From an uncultured Prevotella sp. (lineage in GTDB: Bacteria; Bacteroidota; Bacteroidia; Bacteroidales; Bacteroidaceae), in assembly GCA_934215545.1 (NCBI GenBank), contig CAKQAD010000001.1:50018-114017 (forward strand): a DNA stretch of 64,000 nt. Reading direction: 5' to 3'. Under the pieces are notes generated by a model, which was not told the DNA's origin, ran no database searches, and saw nothing but the letters and a program-made list of their open reading frames with translations. Positions 10,324 through 18,516 of this stretch are shown here, in pieces. A program made the position numbers and the translations under genes. Each line of letters begins with the position of its first letter. Positions within the stretch are counted from its first letter, which is position 1.

Positions 10324-11214
10324 ATGAAGAAATTTCTACTCTCAGTAATGTCATTGGCATTTCTTGCCGTAGGTGCTAACGCACAGCAGTTGAACAGAGC
10401 CGGTTTTGCAACTTCCGACTTCAAGCAAGTAAGCAAGAATTTCACCCATTTCTCTGGTCCTAAGAAGGCAGAGGCACAGCAGGTGCTTATTGGTCTTGAT
10501 GGCTCCGACCTTAGCGATGAATCAAAAGGTCTTAATTTAGTAGGTTTTCCATCATGGCAAAAAGCCGAAATGGTTCTTGCTGCCATGCCTCAGGCCGACC
10601 TTGCACAGTTTAAGGGCTACAAGCTCGTTGGTTTCCGCTATGCTGTAAGTGCCAGCCTCGGCAAAACTCCAGCAGCAGTAGTTTTCGTATACGATGGCAG
10701 CAACACTTCTGTAGTGACAGGAGCCGACCTTACCGATTATAAGGTGTGCGAAATCGAAAACAAAACGATCAACATCAACTGGAACGTAGTGGCATACGAC
10801 CAGGCCTACACTATCACTGGCAACGAGAAAGAAATTCTCTTCGGCTTTGAATATACCCAGAGCACCACAAAGTCGGGCACAAACTATGCTGACGAGTGCT
10901 ACCCATTTTTGTTAGGCGAGACATCGGCATCTTACCAGAATGCTCTCCTCGTTTATGGCTTACCAGCTAATGCTAATGCTAAAGATGAGGGTCTTTACAC
11001 CATTACACAGAAGACTACAGTGTACACTCCTGCATTCCAGATGATAGCAGAGACACCTGAAGGCCAGACCGCTATCATTGGTGTGACGACAAGCAACGAT
11101 GCCAATGCCACACACTTCTACACCATCGATGGCAAGCAGCTCACCACTCCACAGAAGGGTCTGAACATCGTAAAGATGAGCGATGGCACATCACGCAAGC
11201 TGATGGTGAAGTAA
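10324..11214 (+). CDS. Secreted protein with type IX-like C-terminal tail (tandem copy 1)
   Basis: Function is unknown. The 296-residue protein has a Sec signal peptide (MKKFLLSVMSLAFLAVGANAQ). The middle resembles beta-sandwich surface domains of Bacteroidetes, with a GYKLVGFRY segment and a W-N-V ... Y-T-I-T-G ... F-G-F pattern. It ends in a basic tail (IDGKQL...GLNIVKMSDGTSRKLMVK) like the Por/type IX secretion sorting domain, so export and surface attachment are likely. I start at 10324 rather than the ATG at 10318 because the second copy begins with the same MKK. It is a clear paralogue of the next gene; in the last 53 residues 45 are identical. Confidence 0.75.
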   Translation: MKKFLLSVMSLAFLAVGANAQQLNRAGFATSDFKQVSKNFTHFSGPKKAEAQQVLIGLDGSDLSDESKGLNLVGFPSWQKAEMVLAAMPQADLAQFKGYKLVGFRYAVSASLGKTPAAVVFVYDGSNTSVVTGADLTDYKVCEIENKTININWNVVAYDQAYTITGNEKEILFGFEYTQSTTKSGTNYADECYPFLLGETSASYQNALLVYGLPANANAKDEGLYTITQKTTVYTPAFQMIAETPEGQTAIIGVTTSNDANATHFYTIDGKQLTTPQKGLNIVKMSDGTSRKLMVK

Positions 11215-11265
11215 AAAAATATATAAGATTTGGGTTAAATAGATTTTCTTTAAAACACATTATAA

Positions 11266-11300
11266 AACGCAGCTGCCGTTGAGGCAGTTGCGTTTTTTTT
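11266..11300 (+). terminator. Terminator after copy 1
   Basis: A GC-rich hairpin (AACGCAGCTGCC paired with GGCAGTTGCGTT) ends in eight T residues. A related hairpin follows copy 2 at 12347-12381. Confidence 0.75.
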
Positions 11301-11355
11301 ATGCTTGCAACACAAGGCTGCAATGCGTTATTCAAAAAAAAATGTATATATTTGC
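11292..11355 (+). repeat. Duplicated terminator-promoter spacer, copy 1
   Basis: The stretch from the terminator T run through the TATATTTGCAC box is nearly identical to 12374-12435. It marks the repeated unit of the tandem duplication of the flanking gene. Confidence 0.8.
11347..11354 (+). promoter_or_regulatory. Putative -7 box (TATATTTG) for copy 2
   Basis: The box matches TAnnTTTG and lies 63 bases before the start of copy 2. The same box in the same sequence context recurs before the sulfatase-fold gene at 12427. Confidence 0.5.
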
Positions 11356-11417
11356 ACCACGTTAAAACAACCAAATATACTATTACATAAATATCAACAA
11401 CTTTTAAAGTAACTATT

Positions 11418-12311
11418 ATGAAGAAAATTCTACTCTCTATGATGTCTATGGCACTCCTCGCTGTAAGCGCCAACGCGCAGCAGCTAACCAGAGGCGAAAT
11501 GCAGACATCTATCCTAAGACCCATCAACAAGAGCGTTGTAAACATCTCTGGCGCCAAGAAGGCAGAGGCACAGCAGGTGCTCGTTGGTCTTGAAGGCTCC
11601 GACCTTAAAAACACTTCTCGAAAGCTCAACATTGAAGGTTTCCCTGATTGGGTTAAGTCAGAGGCTGTTCTTGCAGCACTTCCTAAAGATCTCATCAAGC
11701 AGCTGAAAGGCTACAAGCTCACTGGCTTCCGTTTTAGCGTTCTTGCCGACCTTGGTAAGAATGCAGCAGCAATGGTGATGGTAGGCGACACAAAGAACGG
11801 CTATGAGGCTGTTGCAAACGCCTATATCACAAACTATACCACTTGCGATTTGCAGGGAAATTCAATAAAGATAAAATGGAACGTGCTCAACTATATGCAG
11901 CCATACACCGTCACTGGCGATGAGGGCGACATTCTTTACGGCTTCACTTACGAGCAGAAAAAAACAAAGAATGGCGAAAACTTTGCCGACGAGTGCTACC
12001 CATTGCTCTTGGGCGAGTCGCAGGCAAATCCTAACGATGCCTTCCTTGTTCTTGGTCAGCCTACAACTCAACACAAGGAAAACGTATGGCCTATATCATA
12101 CGGCGAAAATGGACCCGTCTTCACCCCTGCATTCCAGATGCTTGCAGAGACACCTGAAGGCCATACCGCTATCATTGGTGTGATGACCAACAACGACGCC
12201 ACACCAACCCACTTCTACACCATCAACGGCAAGCAGCTCACAGCCCCACAGAAGGGTTTGAACATCGTGAAGATGAGCGACGGCACATCACGCAAGGTGA
12301 TGGTGAAGTAA
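11418..12311 (+). CDS. Secreted protein with type IX-like C-terminal tail (tandem copy 2)
   Basis: This 297-residue paralogue of the preceding gene has the same layout: signal peptide (MKKILLSMMSMALLAVSANAQ), a KKAEAQQVL...GLEGSDL block, the GYKLTGFRF segment, the W-N-V...Y-T-V-T-G pattern, the DECYPLLLGES block, and an almost identical C-terminal sorting-type tail. The N-terminal half has diverged more than the C-terminal quarter. Function is unknown; surface or outer-membrane localisation is inferred from the signal peptide and tail. It has its own promoter and terminator, both resembling those around it. Confidence 0.75.
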   Translation: MKKILLSMMSMALLAVSANAQQLTRGEMQTSILRPINKSVVNISGAKKAEAQQVLVGLEGSDLKNTSRKLNIEGFPDWVKSEAVLAALPKDLIKQLKGYKLTGFRFSVLADLGKNAAAMVMVGDTKNGYEAVANAYITNYTTCDLQGNSIKIKWNVLNYMQPYTVTGDEGDILYGFTYEQKKTKNGENFADECYPLLLGESQANPNDAFLVLGQPTTQHKENVWPISYGENGPVFTPAFQMLAETPEGHTAIIGVMTNNDATPTHFYTINGKQLTAPQKGLNIVKMSDGTSRKVMVK

Positions 12312-12346
12312 GCGCAAGACAAGTGTCTTAGACAAAAAACACTATA

Positions 12347-12381
12347 AAACGCAGATGTCTACACGGCAGCTGCGTTTTTTT
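12347..12381 (+). terminator. Terminator after copy 2
   Basis: A hairpin with CGCAG/CTGCG at its base is followed by seven T residues. It is homologous to the terminator at 11266-11300. Confidence 0.7.
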
Positions 12382-12435
12382 ATGCTTGCAACACAAGGCT
12401 ACAATGCGTTATTCAAAAAAATTGTATATATTTGC
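12374..12435 (+). repeat. Duplicated terminator-promoter spacer, copy 2
   Basis: This near-identical copy of 11292-11355 ends in the same TATATTTGCAC promoter box. It is the right-hand edge of the tandem duplication. Confidence 0.8.
12427..12434 (+). promoter_or_regulatory. Putative -7 box (TATATTTG) for the sulfatase-fold gene
   Basis: The box lies only four bases before the ATG at 12439, so transcription would begin almost at that codon. Either the mRNA is leaderless or translation begins at the next ATG, 12463. Confidence 0.5.
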
Positions 12436-12438
12436 ACT

Positions 12439-14403
12439 ATGCAAAACAACAAACAATACACAATGTCGGCATTATGGGTGCTCACACTCCATGCCATCAC
12501 TTTAGCAGTGCTCTCACTGTTTCGCACGGTGCAATATGCCGTGCTCGGATATATGATCAACGACCATACGGCAAGCGTAGCCATGGCATTCATAAAAGGC
12601 TTATGGTTCGACAATGTAATAGCCTGCTACATATCGGTACTTCCGCTCTTCGCAGTATTGTCGGCAGCGGCATTCGGCTTCGCCCCACGCCTGTTGCGCA
12701 AAATAACGATGTGGTGGTATGGCGTGCTCGGAGGCATAGCCTTCATGGTGTCGGCAGCCAACATCCCCTACTTTGCCTACTTCTTCAAAAATATCAACTC
12801 GAGCATTTTCGAGTGGTTTGGCTATGCCGCCACAACCACACAGATGGTTACTGGCGAGAAGTCGTATTTTGCATATATAGCCCTTTTCTTTGTCTTGATG
12901 GCGCTCTACATATACGCCATGATTAGGCTCTATCGCTGGTTCAACAAGCGCATCGACAACAGCAAGCAGTGCCACACTGGCATTGCAACCATCGCCGTGA
13001 GAATAGTGGTGCTGCTGGTGCTCACCGCGCTATGCGTGTTTGGCATACGCGGACGCCGTGGCTACAACCCCATAAAGATTTCGCAAGCCTACTATTGCAA
13101 CGACGCCTTCCTCAACCAGCTGGGCATAAACCCTGCCTTCAACCTGCTCACATCCGTACTCGACGACCAGCGCAAGGAAAACAAAGAGCTAAAGCTAATG
13201 CCCTATGCACAAGCCATAAGCGCAGCACGCCAGAGTCTTGCCATAAGTGGCGAGTGCGACTCGCTGCATGTGCTCAGACGCTACATCGACAATGGCACTG
13301 CCGCCCCCACAAAACGCAATGTGGTGATAATACTCATGGAGTCGATGTCGGCAAATTTTCTCGACACCTTCGGCAACACACAGCACCTCACCCCTACCCT
13401 CGACTCACTCTATAACCACTCGCTGGCATTCACACGCTGTTATAGTGCAGGCATACACACCAACCACGGCATGACAGCCACCCTCTACTCGCTGCCGGCA
13501 CTGATGTTCCGCAACCTGATGAAGGGCACGGTGACACCGCATCGCACGGGCATTCCTACGATGCTGCATAGCCAGGGCTACCGCAACATGTTCTTTATGC
13601 CACACGAGGCACAATACGACAACATGAAAGCATTCTTCACCACCAATGGCTACGACGAGATTTTCGGACAGGAAGACTATCCGGAGAGCGAGCGCGTGAA
13701 TGCCTTCGGAGTGTCCGACCACTTCCTATTCGACTTTGCACTGAACCACCTCAATAGCTATGCTGCCAGCAGCAAGGGCAACATGCAAAAACCTTTCTTT
13801 GCAACCATACTCACCGTGAGCAACCACCCGCCATTTATCGTGCCGGAGTGGTTCAAGCCTCATTCCAAGGACACGGAGACACAGATAGTGGAATATGCCG
13901 ACTGGTGCATAGGCAACTTCCTGAAAAAGGCACGCCAGCAACCCTGGTACGACAACACCATCTTTGTTGTTGCCGCCGACCACGGCAAGATAGTGGGCAA
14001 GGTGGATGGTGTGCTGCCACAATCCTACAACCATATTCCGCTGCTTATCTTCGGCGCAGGAGTGAAGCCACAGCGCATCGACAGTCCTGCCATGCAGGTG
14101 GACGTAATGCCAACACTGTTGTCGCTGCTCGGCATGAGCTATTGCTACGACGGCTTCGGAGTGGACCTTACCACTACCACACGCCCACAGGTGTTCTATT
14201 CAGCCGACAACCAGATAGTGGCACGCACCACCAGCAAATGCTACATCTATGAACCCAAGACAAAGCAGGAGTTCTGCTACAACGAAACTGCCAATGGTGA
14301 GCTGCAGCCCACAACAATGTCGGCAGACTTCCTGCCACTGAAGAACTATGTGTTTGCAATGATACAAACAGCACAATATATCATTAAACAACAAATAAGA
14401 TAA
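12439..14403 (+). CDS. LTA-synthase-like membrane sulfatase-fold transferase
   Basis: This predicted inner-membrane enzyme has about five N-terminal transmembrane helices (within the first 200 residues) and a periplasmic alkaline-phosphatase/sulfatase domain. The domain contains NVVIILMESMSANFLD, the GIHTNHGMTATLYSLP nucleophile region, FFATILTVSNHPPF, and VVAADHGKIVG metal-ligand motifs. Relatives add phosphoglycerol or phosphoethanolamine groups to envelope glycolipids; the substrate here is unknown. I start at 12439 rather than the upstream in-frame ATG at 12355, which lies inside the terminator. 12463 is the alternative. The glycosyltransferase 16 bases downstream is probably co-transcribed and suggests an envelope glycan role. 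Confidence 0.85.
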   Translation: MQNNKQYTMSALWVLTLHAITLAVLSLFRTVQYAVLGYMINDHTASVAMAFIKGLWFDNVIACYISVLPLFAVLSAAAFGFAPRLLRKITMWWYGVLGGIAFMVSAANIPYFAYFFKNINSSIFEWFGYAATTTQMVTGEKSYFAYIALFFVLMALYIYAMIRLYRWFNKRIDNSKQCHTGIATIAVRIVVLLVLTALCVFGIRGRRGYNPIKISQAYYCNDAFLNQLGINPAFNLLTSVLDDQRKENKELKLMPYAQAISAARQSLAISGECDSLHVLRRYIDNGTAAPTKRNVVIILMESMSANFLDTFGNTQHLTPTLDSLYNHSLAFTRCYSAGIHTNHGMTATLYSLPALMFRNLMKGTVTPHRTGIPTMLHSQGYRNMFFMPHEAQYDNMKAFFTTNGYDEIFGQEDYPESERVNAFGVSDHFLFDFALNHLNSYAASSKGNMQKPFFATILTVSNHPPFIVPEWFKPHSKDTETQIVEYADWCIGNFLKKARQQPWYDNTIFVVAADHGKIVGKVDGVLPQSYNHIPLLIFGAGVKPQRIDSPAMQVDVMPTLLSLLGMSYCYDGFGVDLTTTTRPQVFYSADNQIVARTTSKCYIYEPKTKQEFCYNETANGELQPTTMSADFLPLKNYVFAMIQTAQYIIKQQIR

Positions 14404-14419
14404 CAAAAACTACAATACG

Positions 14420-15538
14420 ATGGACATAAAAACAATAGCCATATCCATGACCGACTCTCACCTGCTCAACACCGGATTGGGAGAGTTCGAAAACAGCATA
14501 GCCATACGCTTGGCACGACGCGCACCCGAACTGCGCAGCAAGTATGGCATACGCCTGCTGTTCATAGTAGAAGAGTGTCAGGTGGGAGCCTATGGACCCG
14601 ATGTCGACTATCATGTGATAAGCCCCACAAAGCGAGCCCTGCTTAAAATGTGGTTCATGGCGCCGCTGCGCCGCTGGCTGATGCCCAAAATCGACCTGCT
14701 CCACTGGACCGACCAGTTCTTCAAGTTCCGCATTCGCCTGGCACCAATACAGCTGATGACCATACACGATGTTAACTTCATGCACAACAACATCAGCAAG
14801 AGCAGCATTATGCGCAAGTCGCTGCGCATGCGCCGACGCATGGCACAGATGACCCACTTCTCGTTTATCTCTAAATTCACCGAGCAGGATGTGCTGCACT
14901 ACTTCCCCACCCAACTGCCTGAGCGCGTTATCTACAACGGTGTGACTAATCTCAACACCGAGAGCGCCGACACCTACGAGCAGACTCTGAAGGATATGAA
15001 TGTGCCTAAGGATTTCCTTTTCCACATCTCACGCTGGTCGGACAAGAAAAATGTGCTGCTACAACTCGAAATGATGCAACACCTGCCTAATGAACATCTG
15101 GTGCTGGCTGGATCGGGCAAGAAAAAGTTTGAACAAAGCGTAAAAGACACCATAGAGCGTCTCTCGCTGCACAACGTAACCGTGGTGGGACGTATATCCA
15201 CCGAACAGAAAGCCGCGCTTCTGAGCCGCTGTAAGGCGCTTATATTCCCTTCGCTGAGCGAGGGCTTCGGTCTGCCAGTGGCAGAAGCAATGTGTTTCGG
15301 CAAGCCATCGTTCATCACCCGTCTCACCTCTCTGCCCGAAATAGGAGGCGACATCAACTACTACTTCACATCGCTCGATGCCAAGCAGATGGCAAAAGAT
15401 GTTGAGCAAGGACTCGCCGACTTTGCCACCAATCCTGATAGCAAGGCACAGGCACTGAAACAGCGCGCCGCCACCTTCTCGTGGGACAACTCTGCCGACG
15501 GATACATACAGTATTATCTCGACTTGCTCAAGAAGTAA
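14420..15538 (+). CDS. Glycosyltransferase family 4-like protein
   Basis: This GT-B-fold glycosyltransferase of 372 residues probably transfers a sugar from a nucleotide donor to an envelope glycan. The N-terminal domain has a glycine-containing loop (TGLGEFE) and TIHDVNF. The C-terminal domain carries FLFHISRWSDKKN, HLVLAGSGKK, and the donor-binding E-x7-E region LIFPSLSEGFGLPVAEAMCFGKP. The next typical element, SLPEIGGD, is also present. It is close behind the sulfatase-fold gene and ends before a double hairpin. Donor and acceptor cannot be told from sequence. Confidence 0.88.
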   Translation: MDIKTIAISMTDSHLLNTGLGEFENSIAIRLARRAPELRSKYGIRLLFIVEECQVGAYGPDVDYHVISPTKRALLKMWFMAPLRRWLMPKIDLLHWTDQFFKFRIRLAPIQLMTIHDVNFMHNNISKSSIMRKSLRMRRRMAQMTHFSFISKFTEQDVLHYFPTQLPERVIYNGVTNLNTESADTYEQTLKDMNVPKDFLFHISRWSDKKNVLLQLEMMQHLPNEHLVLAGSGKKKFEQSVKDTIERLSLHNVTVVGRISTEQKAALLSRCKALIFPSLSEGFGLPVAEAMCFGKPSFITRLTSLPEIGGDINYYFTSLDAKQMAKDVEQGLADFATNPDSKAQALKQRAATFSWDNSADGYIQYYLDLLKK

Positions 15539-15568
15539 AAAAAATCTCGGAATAAGAATATAAAAACT

Positions 15569-15642
15569 GTTCATCACTCCAAAATCTGTGATGAACTTAA
15601 CAGAAAAGGAGTTTATGACATTTCATCATAAACTCCTTTTCT
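15569..15642. terminator. Two consecutive hairpins between convergent genes
   Basis: A 9-bp perfect stem (15569-15577 with 15588-15596) is followed by a 17-bp perfect stem (15602-15618 with 15626-15642). They separate the glycosyltransferase and nadA, which converge here, and can act in both directions. Confidence 0.75.
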
Positions 15643-15686
15643 ATTAAACCCAAATCGGTCATTAGAATTGGACTAAAAGATATTGT

Positions 15687-16676
15687 CTACGACAACTCCA
15701 GCATGCGCTCTATCGGTTTCACGGCATCGCGGGCGATGTCGGCAGGCACAGTCACCTCAGGCCACTCATAGCGCAGGGTGTTATATATTTTCTGAAGTGT
15801 GTTCTTCTTCATATATTCACATTCGTTGCATGAGCATCCTACCCCACCTTCCGACACCTCTGGCGGCACAGGATAGAAGGTTATGCCCGGACAGTTGCGC
15901 TCGAGTTCGTGAAGAATACCCGCCTCGGTGGCAATGATGTATTCCTTTATCTCCGGATGCGCCATAGCATAGGTAAGCATGGTGGCTGTAGAACCCTTGA
16001 TGTCTGCCACAGCAAGCACTGGTGCCTTGCACTCCAGATGTGCCATTACAACGGCATTAGGATGCTGCTCCTTGAGCTTTACTATTGCCTCTACCGAGAA
16101 TTTCTCGTGCACGTGGCAACCGCCATTCCAAAGCAGCATCTGTCGGCCCGTGACACTGTTGATGTAATTGCCAAGGTTGTAGTCGGGACCAAAGATAATC
16201 TTCTCGTCGTGAGGGAATGTAGCAATCACCTTCTCTGCATTTCCTGATGTCACCACCACATCGGTGAGCGCTTTCACGGCAGCCGTGGTATTAACATAGC
16301 TCACCACTTTATAGCCAGGATGCTCCTCCTTATAGCGGCGCAGGTCGTCGGCATTGCACGAGTCGGCAAGCGAACATCCTGCAGTGAGGTCAGGACACAA
16401 CACCTTCTTGTCGGGCGATAATAGCTTGCAGGTTTCTGCCATGAAGTGCACGCCACACATCACTATCATCTTGGCATCGGTCTGTGCAGCCTTGCGCGCC
16501 AGCGCCAGCGAGTCGCCAATGAAGTCGGCTACCTCTTGCACCTCGCCCAACGTATAATAGTGGGCGAGCAGCACAGCATCCTTCTCCTTGCACAACTGGC
16601 GTATCTCCTTCTTCAAATCAATATGGGTGTCGACCTGTTCGTCAACGAATCCCTTCTCAATCCACTCTTTCTTCAT
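15687..16676 (-). CDS. nadA: Quinolinate synthase NadA
   Basis: NadA condenses iminoaspartate with dihydroxyacetone phosphate to quinolinate in de novo NAD synthesis, using a [4Fe-4S] cluster. The 329-residue protein shows the expected features: LLAHYYTLGEVQEVADFIGDSL near the N-terminus, the first cluster cysteine in MCGVHFMAE, the TAGCSLADSC region, the GCHVHEKF and HLECKAPV segments, and the C-terminal GVGCSCNECEYMK. The frame is open 48 codons upstream, but the family start MKKEWIEKGF at 16676 is preferred. nadB and nadC are not in the window. It borders the putative replication origin. Confidence 0.97.
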   Translation of the reverse strand: MKKEWIEKGFVDEQVDTHIDLKKEIRQLCKEKDAVLLAHYYTLGEVQEVADFIGDSLALARKAAQTDAKMIVMCGVHFMAETCKLLSPDKKVLCPDLTAGCSLADSCNADDLRRYKEEHPGYKVVSYVNTTAAVKALTDVVVTSGNAEKVIATFPHDEKIIFGPDYNLGNYINSVTGRQMLLWNGGCHVHEKFSVEAIVKLKEQHPNAVVMAHLECKAPVLAVADIKGSTATMLTYAMAHPEIKEYIIATEAGILHELERNCPGITFYPVPPEVSEGGVGCSCNECEYMKKNTLQKIYNTLRYEWPEVTVPADIARDAVKPIERMLELS

Positions 16677-16928
16677 TATATTATTGTTTTTCTTATTTCC
16701 AGTCAACACTTTTCCACACCTTATTATTCTATTCTCTCTTTTCTTTTTTAAAAGAAAAAAAATAGTAGTAAGATGATATATCGTTAGTATGTTGGTAAAT
16801 TGTTTCCTGTTTATTTGCAAAATTCATTGTAAACACAGGAATGTTATTTATCAACAGGCTTTCGAAATATCTTCTTGTTGATTATGAGCTATATAAGTGA
16901 GTTATCCACACTTTATGCCCTACACCTG

Positions 16929-16936
16929 CAAAGTTA
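16929..16936 (-). promoter_or_regulatory. Possible -7 box for nadA
   Basis: On the minus strand the bases read TAACTTTG, a TAnnTTTG match about 250 bases upstream of nadA, inside the origin region. No clear -33 element is visible. Confidence 0.3.
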
Positions 16937-17717
16937 ATAAGTTTATATCTTTTTTCGGTTAATAACCGTGGAAAACTTTATAATATCGACTTAATAACCT
17001 GGGTATTTATCCACACAGCATTATTCTGAGCTGATGGGGTGTTAATAACTGCCGAGTTATCAACAATGTTATTAGTAGTTTACTAACACTATTTTATGGG
17101 TTATCAACAGGTTTTCCCTGTAATAAGGTGCTTTTGTGATTCTACCCTACCCTTTGTGTTGGTTTTATGTATGTTATAGGGTGATTTTATCTATTTCGTT
17201 TGTCTTTCAAATACATCTTCATTATATTCACTGTATTTTTGTTTCAACAATATTATCAACAGAAATATGGATAACTACTCATTGATATTCAATGTATTAT
17301 AATAGTTATTGTTTGTTATCAACATTACAGGTGTCGTTTTTCCTGTTAATAAGCGTTTTATTAGTGTATATATGGTTTAAAATTACTATGTATACACACT
17401 GATTGTTGATAGTATGTTACTGACAATTAATCTATTGTAGAGTTATCCACAGATTTGCCTGTATTGTTGATAAGTGGTGCTTTAGGTTGTGTTATGAGCA
17501 TGTTGAAATTGTATTTATTGACACACAGGATGCTCTGATGGCAAGAACTTATGTGGTGTTGACGTGTTGTTTGTTATGTTAAGGCGTTTTTCAAACCATT
17601 TTAAATAGTTGTTGATAACTGTTGATAAGAAGGGTGGTGACTTGCCTGTTTGTGCTGCGATAATACCTGTTTCAACAGGGTTATCCACAATTTTGTTGAT
17701 AATAATTATTTTATAAT

Positions 17718-17973
17718 CAGTGTTTTATAAAGTTATCAACAATTATGTTGATAATGTGGATAAATAAGACTTAACAGGTGATGCTTGTAGTGTGGATAAA
17801 CTGTTGTTTATTGTTTAACCCGCTTGTTTTGTAGAGTGTTTGCGTGCCCAGTGTCGGAATAGTGTGGAGTAAAGGGTTGTGAAGTGCCTGTAATGAATGT
17901 TGTTAATGGCTTAACTAACCATTACTGTTAATAACTTCGTTTTGTGTATCAGTGATTTATAAAGTTATCAACA
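17718..17973 (+). repeat. 24-bp direct repeats within the origin region
   Basis: A 24-base unit ending in TTATCAACA occurs at 17718-17741 and 17950-17973 with one mismatch. Each contains an AT-rich run directly before the DnaA-box-like site. Confidence 0.65.
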
Positions 17974-18080
17974 TATTAACAGGATAATTGTGGAAAGTAT
18001 ATAAATCAAGTGGTTGTTATAAAATAATTCTGGTGTTTATAACTCGATGTGTTGACGAGTTGTCAGATGCTGTAAAGACG

Positions 18081-18483
18081 ATATTTGCATGGTTTCGACC
18101 TCTGAGAATGGGCAAAGAATAGAGAAGGCATGTCTCAGTGCGTTTTTTTTGAAATATGAGCGTGCAGGTGTTAATAAGTTCATGCACAAAGCATTGCTTT
18201 ATCAGAACGCTTGAGTGTGCAAAAAAATAGACTATGGAAATTTGCATTTAAGCCCATTTTGTAATGAAAAGAAGCCTTGTTTATAATGTAAAACAGCCCA
18301 GTTAGCTATGCCAACTGGGCTGATTTTGGTGTTTTAGGAGTCGAAAATCGACTTAAAACTATAATTAATGATGTTTGTAAGTGTGTTTTTTGGTATTTTA
18401 TGTATGTCTGAGTGTCACGAAATTCTCTATTTTGCAATTTTCATTTGTAACAATTTGGCTAAATGAAAAATATATTTGCATGC
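18081..18483 (+). repeat. Interspersed gene-free repeat, copy A (about 400 bp)
   Basis: This block is homologous to 50986-51388 in the same orientation. Best conserved are 18136-18174 (38 of 39 bases identical to 51041-51079) and 18423-18483 (59 of 61 identical to 51328-51388). Between them lie two 22/23-bp tandem units beginning AAGCC (18250-18271, 18272-18294), then a hairpin at 18331-18359. The right end carries a TATATTTG -7-like box at 18471-18478 that points at the 3' end of the kinase gene. There is no ORF. It is a possible non-coding RNA or non-autonomous element. Confidence 0.7.
18294..18322 (+). terminator. Hairpin terminator within repeat copy A
   Basis: A perfect 10-bp stem (CAGCCCAGTT with AACTGGGCTG) has a 9-base loop and is followed by a T-rich stretch. 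Confidence 0.55.
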
Positions 18484-18516
18484 ACAAAAGAGTTGTTTTC
18501 AGCCACCTTAAAAAGT

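Larger units (their letters stand above)
16848..17973. other. oriC: Putative chromosomal origin of replication (oriC)
   Basis: Within 1.13 kb I count 18 nonamers of the form TTATC(C/A)ACA on either strand. TTATCCACA occurs at 16902, 17007, 17453, 17681 (+) and 17755, 17791 (-). TTATCAACA occurs at 16848, 17057, 17101, 17253, 17316, 17733, 17965 (+) and 17475, 17610, 17620, 17694, 17746 (-). Near matches lie at 17266 and 17404. Chance expectation for this density is far lower. The region is AT-rich and gene-free, and base composition skew flips across it: sampled rows left of it have C over G, rows right of it G over C, for genes on both strands. dnaA is not adjacent. Confidence 0.82.
16677..18516. 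other. Long gene-free region containing the putative origin and an interspersed repeat
   Basis: No ORF here looks coding. 16848-17973 is AT-rich and packed with DnaA-box-like nonamers. 18081-18483 is one copy of an interspersed repeat shared with 50986-51388. A hairpin terminator sits at 18294-18322. Confidence 0.8.

Noticed and set aside
16677..16820. 48-codon upstream extension of nadA
   Set aside because: The extension is low-complexity, Ile/Lys/Asn-rich and unlike the family; the standard start at 16676 is present.
16848..17973. Recurrent ATCAACA/TTGATAA motifs considered as an integron or CRISPR-like array
   Set aside because: Spacing is irregular, both strands are used, and the nonamers fit DnaA boxes.
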